Below are positions 15,670 through 25,295 of a stretch of 64,000 nucleotides of DNA, piece after piece; the stretch's first letter is position 1, and each line of letters starts with the position of its first letter. A program made the translations under genes and the position numbers. The notes under the pieces were generated by a model. The model did no database searches. It was not told the DNA's origin and saw only the letters and a list, made by a program, of their open reading frames with translations. Origin of the DNA: CAYUYV01 sp964522525 (GTDB lineage Bacteria; Pseudomonadota; Alphaproteobacteria; JAJFIK01); the NCBI GenBank assembly GCA_964522525.1, contig CAZFWG010000015.1:3351-67350 (forward strand). Direction: 5' to 3'.

Positions 15670-17003
15670 CGAAACCGCCAGGTCAGAAGGACAGCGGCAA
15701 AAAGCAGTCCGACGCCGAAACCCGCCCAGACGCCCTGGGCCTCAAACCCGAAGCGGACACCAAAGATGTAGCTCGCGGGCAGGGCCGCTCCCCAATAGGC
15801 GATCAGGGTCACCACCGTGGGCCAGCGATTGTCCATCAGTCCCCGGAGCGCCCCGAGGCTTGTGGACTGGATGCCGTCCACGACCTGCATGACGGCGAAG
15901 ACGGAAAAGATGGCGCCCGCCGCTACGATCACGGCTGGATCGTCCACGAGCAAAGCCGCGATGTTGTCTCCGAAATTGCTGATGAAGAGGGCGAAGCACC
16001 CCATCCACAACACGACAACCCCCATGGCGGCCCAGCCGATGGCTGCCGCGCGTTCCCGGCCACCCCGCCCCAAGGCCTGGGCAATGCGGATCGACACGGC
16101 GGCGGACATGCCGAGTGGCCCCATATAGATGATCGTGGTCACGGCGCTGACGATCTGGTTGGCCGCGAGAGCGGTCGCGCCGAACCAGCCCACCATGAGG
16201 CCCGCCAGGGCAAAGGCGCTGCCTTCCATGAGATATTGTGCCGCCATGGGCAGGCCTTCGCGCAGGTGGCTGCGGAACCCCTCGACGCTGAGCGGCACCT
16301 GCGTCCGGAACGGGGCCAGCAAGGGGGCCCAACGCCAATGGGCGGCGATGACGGCAAGTCCGAACAGGCTGGACAGCAGGCTCGCGAGCCCGGCGCCGAA
16401 AACCCCCAAAGGGGGAAAGCCCAGATGACCGAAGATCAGGATGTAGTTCAAAGGCACATTGACCGCAACACCGCTCAGTACCAGGAGGACCGAGAGCCAG
16501 GGGCGGTCAATGGCGTCATAGGCCTGCTTGTAGGTCAGTTGCAAGGTGAAGGGCGCCATGGCGGCCGCCATGCAGATCCAATAAGGGGGCAGGGCTGCCA
16601 GAACTTCAGGAGGCTGCCCAAGATGAGGCAGGAGAGGAAGCACGGCCAGCATCGCGACACCGCCGAACAGTCCGGCGAGCAGGCTTCCCAGAAGCCCGTG
16701 ATTGAGGGCATCCGTCACCCGCTTGCCGTCATCCGCGCCATAGGCATTGCCGACCAGGATTCCGACGGGCCCGGTGAAACCGTAAAGAGCCGCATACAGA
16801 ATGGAGAGGGCGCTTGTGGAGAGGGACACGACGGCCAACGGGATTGCCCCCACCCGGCCCAACATGATCGTGTCGACCACGCCCATCATGGTGGCCACCG
16901 TGAGCCCCGCGATCAGCGGCAGGGCAAGACTGATGAGCCGGCGCACTTCGCGCAAGGGGCGAATGGGCGCGCGCTGGGCGGGCGACTCTCCGGCGGCGGA
17001 CAT
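15651..17003 (-). CDS. MATE-family multidrug efflux transporter (second copy)
   Basis: 450 residues from MSAAGESPAQRAP. This start is preferred because AAGGA lies upstream and longer in-frame starts run into the region upstream of the divergent serine hydrolase. Twelve hydrophobic segments follow, with the first-helix sequence GVVDTIMLGRVGAIPLA and ANQIVSAVTTIIYMGPLGMS in the second half, both typical of NorM-like MATE proteins. It should exchange Na+ or H+ for a cationic drug or metabolite. It is only distantly similar to the other MATE protein in the window, so the pair is not a recent duplication. Confidence 0.86.
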   Translation of the reverse strand: MSAAGESPAQRAPIRPLREVRRLISLALPLIAGLTVATMMGVVDTIMLGRVGAIPLAVVSLSTSALSILYAALYGFTGPVGILVGNAYGADDGKRVTDALNHGLLGSLLAGLFGGVAMLAVLPLLPHLGQPPEVLAALPPYWICMAAAMAPFTLQLTYKQAYDAIDRPWLSVLLVLSGVAVNVPLNYILIFGHLGFPPLGVFGAGLASLLSSLFGLAVIAAHWRWAPLLAPFRTQVPLSVEGFRSHLREGLPMAAQYLMEGSAFALAGLMVGWFGATALAANQIVSAVTTIIYMGPLGMSAAVSIRIAQALGRGGRERAAAIGWAAMGVVVLWMGCFALFISNFGDNIAALLVDDPAVIVAAGAIFSVFAVMQVVDGIQSTSLGALRGLMDNRWPTVVTLIAYWGAALPASYIFGVRFGFEAQGVWAGFGVGLLFAAVLLTWRFRHLTKG

Positions 17004-17128
17004 GGCGTTCCTTGATGGCGTTTTTTGCGGAACTGTCAGGTCTGGGCCGACACCATAGCGGATTGATCGCGCCATGATAGGTTTATTCCAGGAAACCAGA
17101 ACAAGGATCATGAAGCGGGAGCGTGGGC

Positions 17129-18721
17129 ATGACAGGGCAATGGATGGACGGTTCAAATCGGCGGCAACCCGCCAGGGGGACAGGGCTTGGGCGGACGGCC
17201 CTTTTGGCCGGCGTGGTTTTGGCCAGTGTGTCGGGAACACCGGCGCTCGCCCGGGAAGGCGGCGATACGGACGCCATGGAAACCGCCCTTGCCGCCGGCT
17301 ACAAGGCGACCTTTACCTGCTCGGCCCTGTTCAATGCCGGCCGTGATCTCGACACGGTGAGTGCCAATGAACTCACCCGGATCTACCCGACCTATCGGGA
17401 ACGTCTTGCCGGTTTGCCCGATGCGGAAGTGGATCGCGGGCGCAAGATCGTCACGGTCGCCTGGAGCGAGGATTTGCCGCCACGGGTCGCGGCCTGGCGT
17501 CCGGTTTTCGGTTGTTCCCAATTGCCCATCGCCGCGCGGGTCGGCATGGCCGCGCGTTTGCCGCGCTATCGCGGCACCATCCCGGAAGACCCCGGTCCCG
17601 AAAGCGGCACGGCCCTCTCGCCGAGTGCCGCGCCGGTCGCTGTCGCCGATCAGAAGCGCCTTGATGCCGTGGTGGCCGATGCCTTCTTGCCCGCCAAATA
17701 CAGTGATGAGGTCAAGACCAGTGACCTGGTGATCGTCCGCAAAGGAACGGCCGTCACGGGCCGCTATGTAACCGATCCGGCCCGACCCGATGCCGTCGTG
17801 TCCGAGGCTTCTGCGGTCGATCCTTTTCGCGATGGCATCAAGACCAGCGGTGTGGTGATTGTCCGTAACGGCACCATTGTCGCCGAACGCTATGCCCATG
17901 GCATCACGGCTGAAACTTCCCAGAGGACCTGGTCCGTCGCCAAGAGCATTTCAGCGAGCGTTATCGGCGCGGCTGTCCATCAGGGCCTGATCGTGCCTGA
18001 GGATCCGGCCGCGCTCACCCAATGGTCGAGCCCAGGTGATCCTCGGGGCAATATCACTCTGACCCATCTTCTTCATATGGCGAGCGGGCTTGATTCCGGG
18101 ACACGGGGCTCCCGGACCGACCGTCTCTATTTCGGGGGCGGACGGGTCATCGATCTTGCGGCCACGAAGTCCCTCGAAGTCGCGCCGGGCACGCGGTTCA
18201 AATATTCGAACAATGATACGGTGCTGGCGATGCGGGCTCTTCGCGAGCGCATGGCTGATGACACGGCCTATCACGCCTTTCCGTATCAATCCCTCCTTTG
18301 GAAGATTGGCGCCAGGCGGACGGTTCTGGAAACGGACTGGAACGCTGATCTATTATCCTCGAGTCAGATCTGGACCATCGCGCGGGATCTGGCGCGGCTC
18401 GGCCAGCTCTATCTCCAGGACGGTGTGTGGGATGGGGAGCGCCTCCTGGCCGAAGGCTGGGCAAGCTTCGTCGCGACGCCCGCACCGGCCCAGCCGGCCG
18501 ACGGGTGGGGTTACGGCGCCCAGTTCTGGCTTCCCAACGGGGACGATGGTCTGCCCTCGGATGCTTATATGGCGGTGGGACACCGGGGCCAGTATATCGT
18601 GATCATTCCCAGCCGGAACACGGTCATAATCCGCCGGGGCTTTGATGCCAGCAGCGGTCCGCGTTTCAAGATCACGCGCTTTGCGGCCGATGTCCTGGCG
18701 GCCCTCGGTCCGGCCAAATAG
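17129..18721 (+). CDS. Exported class-C beta-lactamase-family serine hydrolase
   Basis: About 530 residues, starting at ATG 17129 with GGGAGCG upstream (a GTG 6 bp earlier is possible). A signal peptide (LLAGVVLASVSGTPALA) targets it to the periplasm. An N-terminal domain with FTCSALF and PVFGCSQL (about 45–145) is the extension seen on 6-aminohexanoate-dimer-hydrolase-like proteins of this class. The catalytic domain has Ser269-x-x-Lys272 (SVAK), the YSN motif in FKYSNND and GHRGQY in place of KTG. It should hydrolyse an ester or amide; resistance is unlikely. A 42-residue segment is repeated in tandem just before the catalytic serine. Confidence 0.85.
   Translation: MTGQWMDGSNRRQPARGTGLGRTALLAGVVLASVSGTPALAREGGDTDAMETALAAGYKATFTCSALFNAGRDLDTVSANELTRIYPTYRERLAGLPDAEVDRGRKIVTVAWSEDLPPRVAAWRPVFGCSQLPIAARVGMAARLPRYRGTIPEDPGPESGTALSPSAAPVAVADQKRLDAVVADAFLPAKYSDEVKTSDLVIVRKGTAVTGRYVTDPARPDAVVSEASAVDPFRDGIKTSGVVIVRNGTIVAERYAHGITAETSQRTWSVAKSISASVIGAAVHQGLIVPEDPAALTQWSSPGDPRGNITLTHLLHMASGLDSGTRGSRTDRLYFGGGRVIDLAATKSLEVAPGTRFKYSNNDTVLAMRALRERMADDTAYHAFPYQSLLWKIGARRTVLETDWNADLLSSSQIWTIARDLARLGQLYLQDGVWDGERLLAEGWASFVATPAPAQPADGWGYGAQFWLPNGDDGLPSDAYMAVGHRGQYIVIIPSRNTVIIRRGFDASSGPRFKITRFAADVLAALGPAK
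17663..17914 (+). repeat. Tandem 126-bp intragenic duplication in the serine hydrolase gene
   Basis: Two consecutive 42-codon units both begin DAVV. Unit 1 contains KTSDLVIVRKGTAVTGRY and unit 2 KTSGVVIVRNGTIVAERY at the same offset. The unit matches the first beta strands of the beta-lactamase fold, so the protein carries that piece twice. The units are diverged, so the event is not recent. Confidence 0.7.
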
Positions 18722-18746
18722 CGCCGTCATTCGACGCGGATCATTC

Positions 18747-18774
18747 AGCGCGGGTGAAGAGGTTCACCCGCGCT
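18747..18774. terminator. Bidirectional hairpin terminator
   Basis: A perfect 12-bp inverted repeat (AGCGCGGGTGAA / TTCACCCGCGCT) with a GAGG loop lies between two convergent serine hydrolase genes. There is no strong U-tract on either side, so termination may be partly Rho-dependent. Confidence 0.6.
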
Positions 18775-18786
18775 CCGCCCTTTGAG

Positions 18787-20055
18787 TTAGAGCGCTTCCA
18801 GCGAATTGTAGATCGCGGACAGCAGGGGATTCGTGCGCCGGCGGACATTCTCGTCGCCAAACGCCATCTTGTTCATGACATAGGAATAGGTCATGCGCTT
18901 GTCGAAATCGACCACGATGGATGATCCGCCGAAACCGCCCCAGAAGATCGTGTTCGGATTGGGGAATGGGGTTGTCTCATTGGGCAGGCCGTAGCCCATG
19001 CCGAAACGGGCGGGCGTGCCGAAGACAAGATCGATCCCGCTGATCTGTTCCTGCAAGGCGGTGCGCGTGCCCTGTTCGGAGAGGATGCGTGTGCCGAAGG
19101 CCGAGCCCCCATTGGCCATGACGGCCTGGACCCGCGCCACGGAGCGCGCATTGCCGATACCGTTCGCTGCCGGAATTTCCGCCCGCTGCCACTCTTTGGT
19201 ACGCGTATAGAGGCTCCCTTGGAGAGGGACGCTGCCATATACGCGGGCGGGGATGGAATCGGGTTCGGGCCGGGGCGCCTCCTCGAACACTTCCGCCGGG
19301 ATCGGGATCAGCTCGCCGACACGGGCATCCACGTCCGGCGTCGTGCCGATGTGGAAGTCGGCGCCCAGCGGTCCGGCGATTTCCTCGCGGAAGACCGTAC
19401 CAAGAGTTTTGCCCGTGATCCGGCGCACCACTTCGCCGACCAGGAAACCCTGGGTCACGGCGTGATAGCCCGAGGCCGTGCCCGGTTCCCACCAGGGGGC
19501 CTGGGCGGCAAGGAGGCCGGTCACCCGGTCCCAATCATAGAGTGTTTCGATCTCGAGTTCTTCGTCCCACCCGGGAAGACCGGCCGTGTGGCTCATGCAA
19601 TGGGAAACCAGAACGCCTTCCTTGCCGTTCTGCGCGAATTCCGGCCAGTAGCGTGAGACGGGTGCGGAGAAATCAAGTTCACCCCGATCGGCCAACATCA
19701 AGGCGACGAGGGCCATCATGGTCTTGGTCGTGGAGTAGGTGGTGACCACCGTGTTCTCGGCCCAGGGCGTGGTCCTTGCCTCATCGGCATGGCCGCCCCA
19801 CAGGTCCACCACGACCTGCCCCTCGAGGGTGACACAGACGGAGGCGCCGACTTCAAGCCCATCGGCGAAGTTCTGGACGAAGGCGTCGCGCACGGCCGAA
19901 AACCGTTCGTCGAAATGTCCTTCGATCATACCCATCTTTTGATCTTCGTCCCGCGCATGGAGACGGGTGATGCCCGCCATGGGGGCAAGGAACAGGGCGG
20001 ATCCTCCCAAGAGGAGCTGGCGACGATCAATGGACAGGCTCATGGCGTTCGACAT
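18787..20055 (-). CDS. EstB-like serine hydrolase (family VIII esterase/beta-lactamase fold), Tat-type signal
   Basis: 422 residues. The N-terminus SIDRRQLLLGGSALFLAP has twin arginines before a hydrophobic stretch, suggesting Tat export. The catalytic domain shows STTK (Ser-x-x-Lys) in VVTTYSTTKTM, Tyr in SGYHAVTQG and GGFGGSS where penicillin-binding relatives have KTG, as in EstB-type esterases. Many of these proteins hydrolyse short-chain esters and lack beta-lactamase activity. A second in-frame ATG four codons downstream has a slightly better spacing to GGGATG and may be the real start. It is convergent to the other class-C hydrolase and not closely similar to it. Confidence 0.84.
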   Translation of the reverse strand: MSNAMSLSIDRRQLLLGGSALFLAPMAGITRLHARDEDQKMGMIEGHFDERFSAVRDAFVQNFADGLEVGASVCVTLEGQVVVDLWGGHADEARTTPWAENTVVTTYSTTKTMMALVALMLADRGELDFSAPVSRYWPEFAQNGKEGVLVSHCMSHTAGLPGWDEELEIETLYDWDRVTGLLAAQAPWWEPGTASGYHAVTQGFLVGEVVRRITGKTLGTVFREEIAGPLGADFHIGTTPDVDARVGELIPIPAEVFEEAPRPEPDSIPARVYGSVPLQGSLYTRTKEWQRAEIPAANGIGNARSVARVQAVMANGGSAFGTRILSEQGTRTALQEQISGIDLVFGTPARFGMGYGLPNETTPFPNPNTIFWGGFGGSSIVVDFDKRMTYSYVMNKMAFGDENVRRRTNPLLSAIYNSLEAL

Positions 20056-20211
20056 CCCTGATTGGTTTCTGAATGAGGATTGTGGGCAAAACCTAGCCTA
20101 TCGACGAAGCCCGCGCAAAGCGGGCGCGTCCTAGATCTGTCAGGGGTAATGACCCGTGGACAGAGCAATTTGCGACACCTTGGGCTCTTCCCACTGGCGC
20201 GCGCTGCCCTC

Positions 20212-21165
20212 TCATGATGACTCGGTGATCAGGGGTGGCAGTGGCGCCCGATTGACGCGCAGTTCAAAAATGTCGGGCCGTGAATAGTGACCCGCGATGT
20301 CCGTCGCGGACTTGGCCCGGCGGACGGTGTCGAGGTCACCTTCCGCGATCAGAATGCCTTCGCCCTCCACGCTGCCGTCCATGGGTCCGGCGATGATCTC
20401 TCCCCTCGGATCGATGATGCAGGCACCGCCATTGTGTTCCCATTCGCCCAAGGGGCGGTATTTGTCCGGGATATCCTTCGACAACCGCATACCGGCCGCA
20501 CAGATCACATAGGCCGAGGCCTGGGCCGCATAGGCGCGGGACAGGAAGACCTGACGGGTCCAGCAATATTCACCGGGCGGGGCGTCTCCCATGCGGCCTG
20601 GCCAGGCGGCGACATGGATCTGCGTGCCTTGCGCGACCAGGGCATAGCCCGGCAGCATCATCTGGTGTTCCCAGCAATTGAGGCCGCTGATCCGGCCATA
20701 GGGACGTTGATGGGCCACGAGACCCACCGCGTCCCCGTCGCCCCAGACGAGGCGTTCCGCATGGGTCGGTTTCAGCTTGCGGTGACGGCCGAGAATTTTC
20801 CCTTCCCGTCCGATAAAGAGCAGCGTGCAATAGGCTGTGCCCGCCGTATAGGGATCAAGCTCGGCCACGCCGATCGCCACGTCGATGCCGTGTTCCCGTG
20901 CGGTGGCGCAAAGGCGGTCGGTTTCCGGCCCGGGAATGGGGATCGCGTTGGCGAGATACTCCGCGCTCGCCTCCCACAGGAGCTGGTTTGTCGGACCGTC
21001 GACGAAAAAGGGATAGCCCGGCAGCCAGGTTTCCCCGAAACCGGCCAGGTCGGCTCCCCGCGCGGCCGCCTGGGCGATCAGGGAACAGGCTTTCTCAAGG
21101 CTGGCGGTCTTGTCGAAAAGGACCGGCGCGGCCTGGATGGCCGCGAGTTTGAAACGCTCGCTCAT
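20212..21165 (-). CDS. Nitrilase/carbon–nitrogen hydrolase
   Basis: 317 residues. The catalytic triad of the nitrilase superfamily is clear: Glu45 in GFGETWLPGYP, Lys130 in GRHRKLKPTHAERLVWGDGD and Cys164 in GLNCWEH. The CWEH signature and the HAERxVWGDGD segment point to the true nitrilase branch (nitrile to carboxylate plus ammonia), not to amidases or N-carbamoylases. It is cytosolic, with no signal peptide. AGGGGAG precedes the start. The amidotransferase-like gene lies 94 bp upstream on the same strand and may be cotranscribed. Aliphatic versus aromatic substrate preference cannot be judged. Confidence 0.88.
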   Translation of the reverse strand: MSERFKLAAIQAAPVLFDKTASLEKACSLIAQAAARGADLAGFGETWLPGYPFFVDGPTNQLLWEASAEYLANAIPIPGPETDRLCATAREHGIDVAIGVAELDPYTAGTAYCTLLFIGREGKILGRHRKLKPTHAERLVWGDGDAVGLVAHQRPYGRISGLNCWEHQMMLPGYALVAQGTQIHVAAWPGRMGDAPPGEYCWTRQVFLSRAYAAQASAYVICAAGMRLSKDIPDKYRPLGEWEHNGGACIIDPRGEIIAGPMDGSVEGEGILIAEGDLDTVRRAKSATDIAGHYSRPDIFELRVNRAPLPPLITESS

Positions 21166-21259
21166 GGGGCTCCCCTGCTGCGCATCGTGGGTGCAGTCGA
21201 CGGTTCTTGCGATCTATCTTCCGCGCAGTGTAGAGCGAGAAACGGAAGCGAGGCGAGAC

Positions 21260-21949
21260 TCACGCCCAGCCGGCGAGCCAGGCATTGATCGCCGCCGTCG
21301 CAGGCGCCGCGAGGGCCGGTCCGTGCCGCGCGGTCTCCTCCCGGAGCTGTGGCACGGAGACGCCCGGTGTCTGGCTGATCTCCAAAGTGTGACCGATGAA
21401 CCAGGGTTCGAGCCCCTGGATGCCGGCCTCCAGGTGGAATTGCAGGCCCAGGCCGAAATCGCCGACGGCAAAGGCCTGGTGGGGACAATCCAGCGTGTGT
21501 GCCAGGGACAAAGCCTCTTCCGGCAGCGCGACATTCTCCCCATGCCAGTGGAGCACCGGCACATCCGCAAGATGGCGCAGCGGGCTCGTCTGCCCCGCCT
21601 CGGTGAGCGTGACGGGCATCCAGCCGATCTCCGGTCGGGGCGCCGGTGCCACGGAGGCGCCAAGGGCGCGGGCCATGACTTGCGCGCCAAGGCACAGGCC
21701 GAGGGTCGGTCGCCCGGCGGCCAGGCGAGTTTCGGCAATGCGGATCTCCTCGACGAGGAAGGGATAGTCGACCGTGTCATTGGCGCTGATTGGTCCGCCC
21801 AGCAGGATGGTCAGGTCTGCGCTTTGTGCCGGTGCCAAATCGTCGAGGCTCGCCTCCAGATAGCGGATACGCGCGCCGTGCGTTCGGAGCAGGGGCTCGA
21901 ACAGGCCCAGATCCTCGAAATGCACATGGCGAATGGCGATCACGTCCAT
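21260..21949 (-). CDS. Class I glutamine amidotransferase-like protein
   Basis: About 229 residues from MDVIAIRHVHFEDL; a longer reading from 21979 is possible, but AAAGG sits correctly before this ATG. The GATase1 nucleophile is Cys86 in TLGLCLGAQ, and the His–Glu pair is in QFHLE (His171, Glu173), so the triad is complete. No synthetase domain is fused. Proteins of this kind (GuaA-like stand-alone GATases) are often annotated as glutamine amidotransferases; some relatives act as gamma-glutamyl hydrolases. The acceptor partner is unknown. It precedes the nitrilase gene and is divergent from the formaldehyde dehydrogenase gene across about 120 bp. Confidence 0.85.
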   Translation of the reverse strand: MDVIAIRHVHFEDLGLFEPLLRTHGARIRYLEASLDDLAPAQSADLTILLGGPISANDTVDYPFLVEEIRIAETRLAAGRPTLGLCLGAQVMARALGASVAPAPRPEIGWMPVTLTEAGQTSPLRHLADVPVLHWHGENVALPEEALSLAHTLDCPHQAFAVGDFGLGLQFHLEAGIQGLEPWFIGHTLEISQTPGVSVPQLREETARHGPALAAPATAAINAWLAGWA

Positions 21950-22070
21950 GAATGGCCTTTCTGTTTTGAAATTCATCATCCCTACCGCGGGATCGTCGGA
22001 TCAGCTATCCCGAAGGAAACATCCGCACCGACACCCGGCCGGGTGGCCATATGGAAGGGGAACAGGAACG

Positions 22071-23180
22071 ATGAAAACAAGGGCCGCCATTGCCTTCGAA
22101 GCCGGCAAACCCCTGGAAGTCACGGAGGTCGACCTGGAGGGCCCGCGCGAGGGTGAGGTCCTGGTGGAGATCAAGGCCACGGGCATCTGCCATACGGACG
22201 CCTATACCCTGTCGGGCAAGGACCCGGAAGGCGTGTTTCCCGCCATTCTCGGCCATGAAGGGGCGGGCGTCGTGTTGGAGGTCGGCCCCGGCGTAACCTC
22301 GGTCGCGCCCGGCGATCACGTGATCCCTCTTTACACGCCGGAATGTCGGGAATGCGACTACTGCCTTCATCCGCGTACCAATCTGTGCCAGAAGATCCGG
22401 GTGACCCAGGGCCAGGGCGTGATGCCCGACGGCACCTCCCGCTTTTCCTACAAGGGCAAGCCCATCCTCCACTATATGGGCACCTCCACCTTCGCCAATC
22501 ACACGGTTCTGCCGGAGATCGCCGTGGCGAAAGTGCGCAAAGACGCTCCCTTCGACAAGATCTGTTATATCGGTTGCGGCGTCACCACCGGCATCGGCGC
22601 GGTGATGTTCACCGCCAAGGTGGAGCCCGGCAGTCGATGCGTCGTGTTCGGTCTGGGCGGCATCGGGCTCAATGTCATTCAAGGGCTGAAGCTCATCGGT
22701 GCGCGTCAGATCATTGGTGTCGATATCAATGGTGACCGGGAAGCGCTCGCCCGCGACTTCGGTATGACGGATTTCGTCAATCCCCGGACGGTCGAGGGCG
22801 ACCTGGTGGCCCATCTGGTGGAGCTGACCGGTGGCGGCGCCGACTACAGTTTTGAATGCATCGGCAATGTGGAGGTGATGCGCCAGGCGCTCGAATGCTG
22901 CCACAAGGGGTGGGGCGAGAGCATCGTGATCGGTGTCGCGCCGGCGGGGGCGGAGATCGCCACAAGGCCTTTCCAGCTTGTCACGGGACGGGTCTGGCGG
23001 GGCTCCGCTTTCGGGGGCGCGCGGGGCCGAACGGACGTGCCCCGCATCGTGGATCTCTATATGGAGGGGCAGATCCGGATCGATGATCTGATCACCCACA
23101 CCATGCCCCTTGAGGAGATCAACACGGCCTTCGACCTGATGCATGAAGGCAAGAGCATCCGGAGCGTGGTGGTGTATTGA
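22071..23180 (+). CDS. frmA: S-(hydroxymethyl)glutathione dehydrogenase (class III alcohol dehydrogenase)
   Basis: 369 residues, the usual length. The start MKTRAAIAFEAG is the family N-terminus and has AGGA upstream. Catalytic zinc ligands are Cys40 (GICHTD) and His62 (GHEGAG), with Glu63. The structural zinc site has Cys92, Cys95, Cys98 and Cys106. The NAD site shows VFGLGGIGLNVIQG. The enzyme oxidises S-hydroxymethylglutathione, formed from formaldehyde and glutathione, to S-formylglutathione in the cytosol, and can reduce S-nitrosoglutathione. No S-formylglutathione hydrolase, glutathione-formaldehyde activating enzyme or FrmR regulator is adjacent, so it is a stand-alone detoxification gene here. 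Confidence 0.95.
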   Translation: MKTRAAIAFEAGKPLEVTEVDLEGPREGEVLVEIKATGICHTDAYTLSGKDPEGVFPAILGHEGAGVVLEVGPGVTSVAPGDHVIPLYTPECRECDYCLHPRTNLCQKIRVTQGQGVMPDGTSRFSYKGKPILHYMGTSTFANHTVLPEIAVAKVRKDAPFDKICYIGCGVTTGIGAVMFTAKVEPGSRCVVFGLGGIGLNVIQGLKLIGARQIIGVDINGDREALARDFGMTDFVNPRTVEGDLVAHLVELTGGGADYSFECIGNVEVMRQALECCHKGWGESIVIGVAPAGAEIATRPFQLVTGRVWRGSAFGGARGRTDVPRIVDLYMEGQIRIDDLITHTMPLEEINTAFDLMHEGKSIRSVVVY

Positions 23181-23320
23181 GCAAAACGCCGTTTTGTTCA
23201 AAGGCCGCTGTCGGTTTTGACGCGGGGTGGTGATATGCGGCAGCATACGGGCGCGCCATACATGCCGAAATGATGACATCCTTCGACAACAAACCAATCA
23301 CCAAGGCCCTGGAGGTTCTC

Positions 23321-25255
23321 ATGATACGAGCCCGTTTCCTTCCGCCACTATCGTCCGTCTCTGGCCTATCCCGGCTGCTGTTTGGCGGGGCCGTCCTGGC
23401 GCTTGTTCACGGGGCCGCTCCTGTGGCGCAGGCCCAGGAGACGGCACCGGATGATCGTTATGTCTGGAACCTGACGGATCTGTACGAGACGCCGGATGCG
23501 TGGCAGGCCGAATATGACCGCATCAAAGGCGAGATGGATGGGCTCGCCGCCTATAAAGGAACCCTGGGCAAGAACGCCCCGTCTCTCCTCAAAGCCTCAG
23601 ACAGCATCAGCGGGATCTATAAGGAGGCCGTCCGGCTTCTGGTCTATGCCACGCTCAAGGCCGACGAGGACACGCGCATTCCGACCAATGAGGAACGGCG
23701 TCAGCTCGCCCAGGCTCTGCTCGCGGATCTGGGCGAGGCGGTGAGCTGGTTCAATCCGGAAATCCTCAAAGTCGGCGACAAGCGCATCAAGCGGTTCCTC
23801 GATCGGGAAGAAGGGCTCGCCAAACACCGCTTCTCCCTGGAGGACGTGTTGCGCCGCGGCCCCCACACCTTGGGTGATGAGGCCGAGCAGGTCATGGCCG
23901 CGACGGCCGTCGTCACCAACGCGCCGAGCGGGATCTACAATATTTTCGCCAATGCCGATATGCCGTGGCCGGAGCTTAAACTCTCCAGCGAGACGGTTCC
24001 CGGTGGGGAACCCATCCGCCTCAGCCAGTCGGCCTATACCCGCTATCGCTCGGCTGCCAATCGCGCCGATCGCAAGGCCGTGTTCGACGCCTTCTGGGGC
24101 ACCTGGGCCGACTACGAGAACACTTTGGGCACCGTGCTCAACGCCCATATCCGCAGTCTGAATTTCGCGACCAAGGCGCGCAAACATGAAACGTCCCTGG
24201 GGCGGTCCCTGTTCGACGACAACATGCCCGAAAGCGTCTACCGGACCCTTGTGGACGAGGTGAACGAGGCCCTGCCGACGCTCCATCGCTATTTCCGCCT
24301 GCGGACACGGATGCTGAAGATCGAGGATGGCCTGCGCTACTACGACATCTATCCGCCGCTCGTTCAGCTCGACAAGACCTTCACCATCGAGGATTCCATC
24401 GCCCTGACCCGGGAGGCTCTCCGTCCTCTGGGTGAGGAATATCTCGCGGACTACAATGGGGCCATCGAAGGGGGGTGGATGCATGTCTATCCCCAGGAAG
24501 GCAAGCGCGCCGGCGCTTACATGTTCGGCAGCGCCTATGACGTCCATCCCTATGTGCTGCTCAATCACAATGATGATTATGAGAGCATGTCGACCTTCGC
24601 CCATGAATATGGGCATGCGGTGCATTCGGTGCTTGCCAATAAGGTCCAGCCCTTCGAGACGGCGAATTATTCGACCTTTGTCGCCGAAACCGCGGCGATC
24701 ATGAACGAAATGCTGCTCCAGGATTACATGGTCGCCAATGCGGAAGATCCGAAGGAGAAGCTCTATTATCTGGGCAATGGCCTGGAGAGTCTGCGCGGGA
24801 CGTTCTTCCGGCAGACCATGTTCGCGGAGTTCGAACTGGCCATCAACGAGATGGTGGAACGGGGCGAGGTCCTGACCGGATCGAAACTCACGACCCTCTA
24901 TCTCGGCCTCCTCAAGAAATATCACGGCCATGATCAAGGCGTGATGACCATTGATGACGCCTATGCCATCGAATGGGCCTATATCCCCCATTTCTACTAT
25001 GACTTCTATGTCTACCAATATGCGACGTCGATCGCGGCGGCCGCGGATCTGGCCACCCAGATCGGTGCCGGCAGCGCGGAGAGCCGGGACGCTTTCATCA
25101 CCATGCTGAAAGCCGGGGGCTCCGACTTTCCTTATACCCTCATGAAGGCGACCGGCGTCGATCTTGCGACCGAGGCTCCCTATGAGGCGTTGGAAGCGCG
25201 CATGAATGCGATCATGGACGAGATGGAAAAGCTGCTCGACCAGATCGAGGAGTAA
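23321..25255 (+). CDS. Exported M3-family oligoendopeptidase F
   Basis: 644 residues. The start MIRARFLPPLSS is chosen because GGAGG lies 5 nt upstream and a signal peptide follows (hydrophobic about 18–32, likely cut near AQAQE). The body has the OligoF N-terminal helical domain and the M3 zinc motif HEYGH at about 428–432 (FAHEYGHAVHS), with the third ligand Glu in NYSTFVAETAAIMNE. It should cut short peptides; most PepF proteins are cytoplasmic, so the signal peptide implies periplasmic action. It is convergent with the multi-PAS kinase, with a shared hairpin terminator between them. Confidence 0.9.
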   Translation: MIRARFLPPLSSVSGLSRLLFGGAVLALVHGAAPVAQAQETAPDDRYVWNLTDLYETPDAWQAEYDRIKGEMDGLAAYKGTLGKNAPSLLKASDSISGIYKEAVRLLVYATLKADEDTRIPTNEERRQLAQALLADLGEAVSWFNPEILKVGDKRIKRFLDREEGLAKHRFSLEDVLRRGPHTLGDEAEQVMAATAVVTNAPSGIYNIFANADMPWPELKLSSETVPGGEPIRLSQSAYTRYRSAANRADRKAVFDAFWGTWADYENTLGTVLNAHIRSLNFATKARKHETSLGRSLFDDNMPESVYRTLVDEVNEALPTLHRYFRLRTRMLKIEDGLRYYDIYPPLVQLDKTFTIEDSIALTREALRPLGEEYLADYNGAIEGGWMHVYPQEGKRAGAYMFGSAYDVHPYVLLNHNDDYESMSTFAHEYGHAVHSVLANKVQPFETANYSTFVAETAAIMNEMLLQDYMVANAEDPKEKLYYLGNGLESLRGTFFRQTMFAEFELAINEMVERGEVLTGSKLTTLYLGLLKKYHGHDQGVMTIDDAYAIEWAYIPHFYYDFYVYQYATSIAAAADLATQIGAGSAESRDAFITMLKAGGSDFPYTLMKATGVDLATEAPYEALEARMNAIMDEMEKLLDQIEE

Positions 25256-25273
25256 GCTTGTCGGGATCCGGGT

Positions 25274-25293
25274 CTGGGGGCTTGTGCCCCCAG
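25274..25293. terminator. Bidirectional hairpin between convergent genes
   Basis: CTGGGGGC / GCCCCCAG is a perfect 8-bp stem with a TTGT loop, 18 bp after the peptidase stop and 2 bp beyond the kinase stop. No U-tract follows, so it is a hairpin-only candidate. Confidence 0.5.
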
Positions 25294-25295
25294 GC

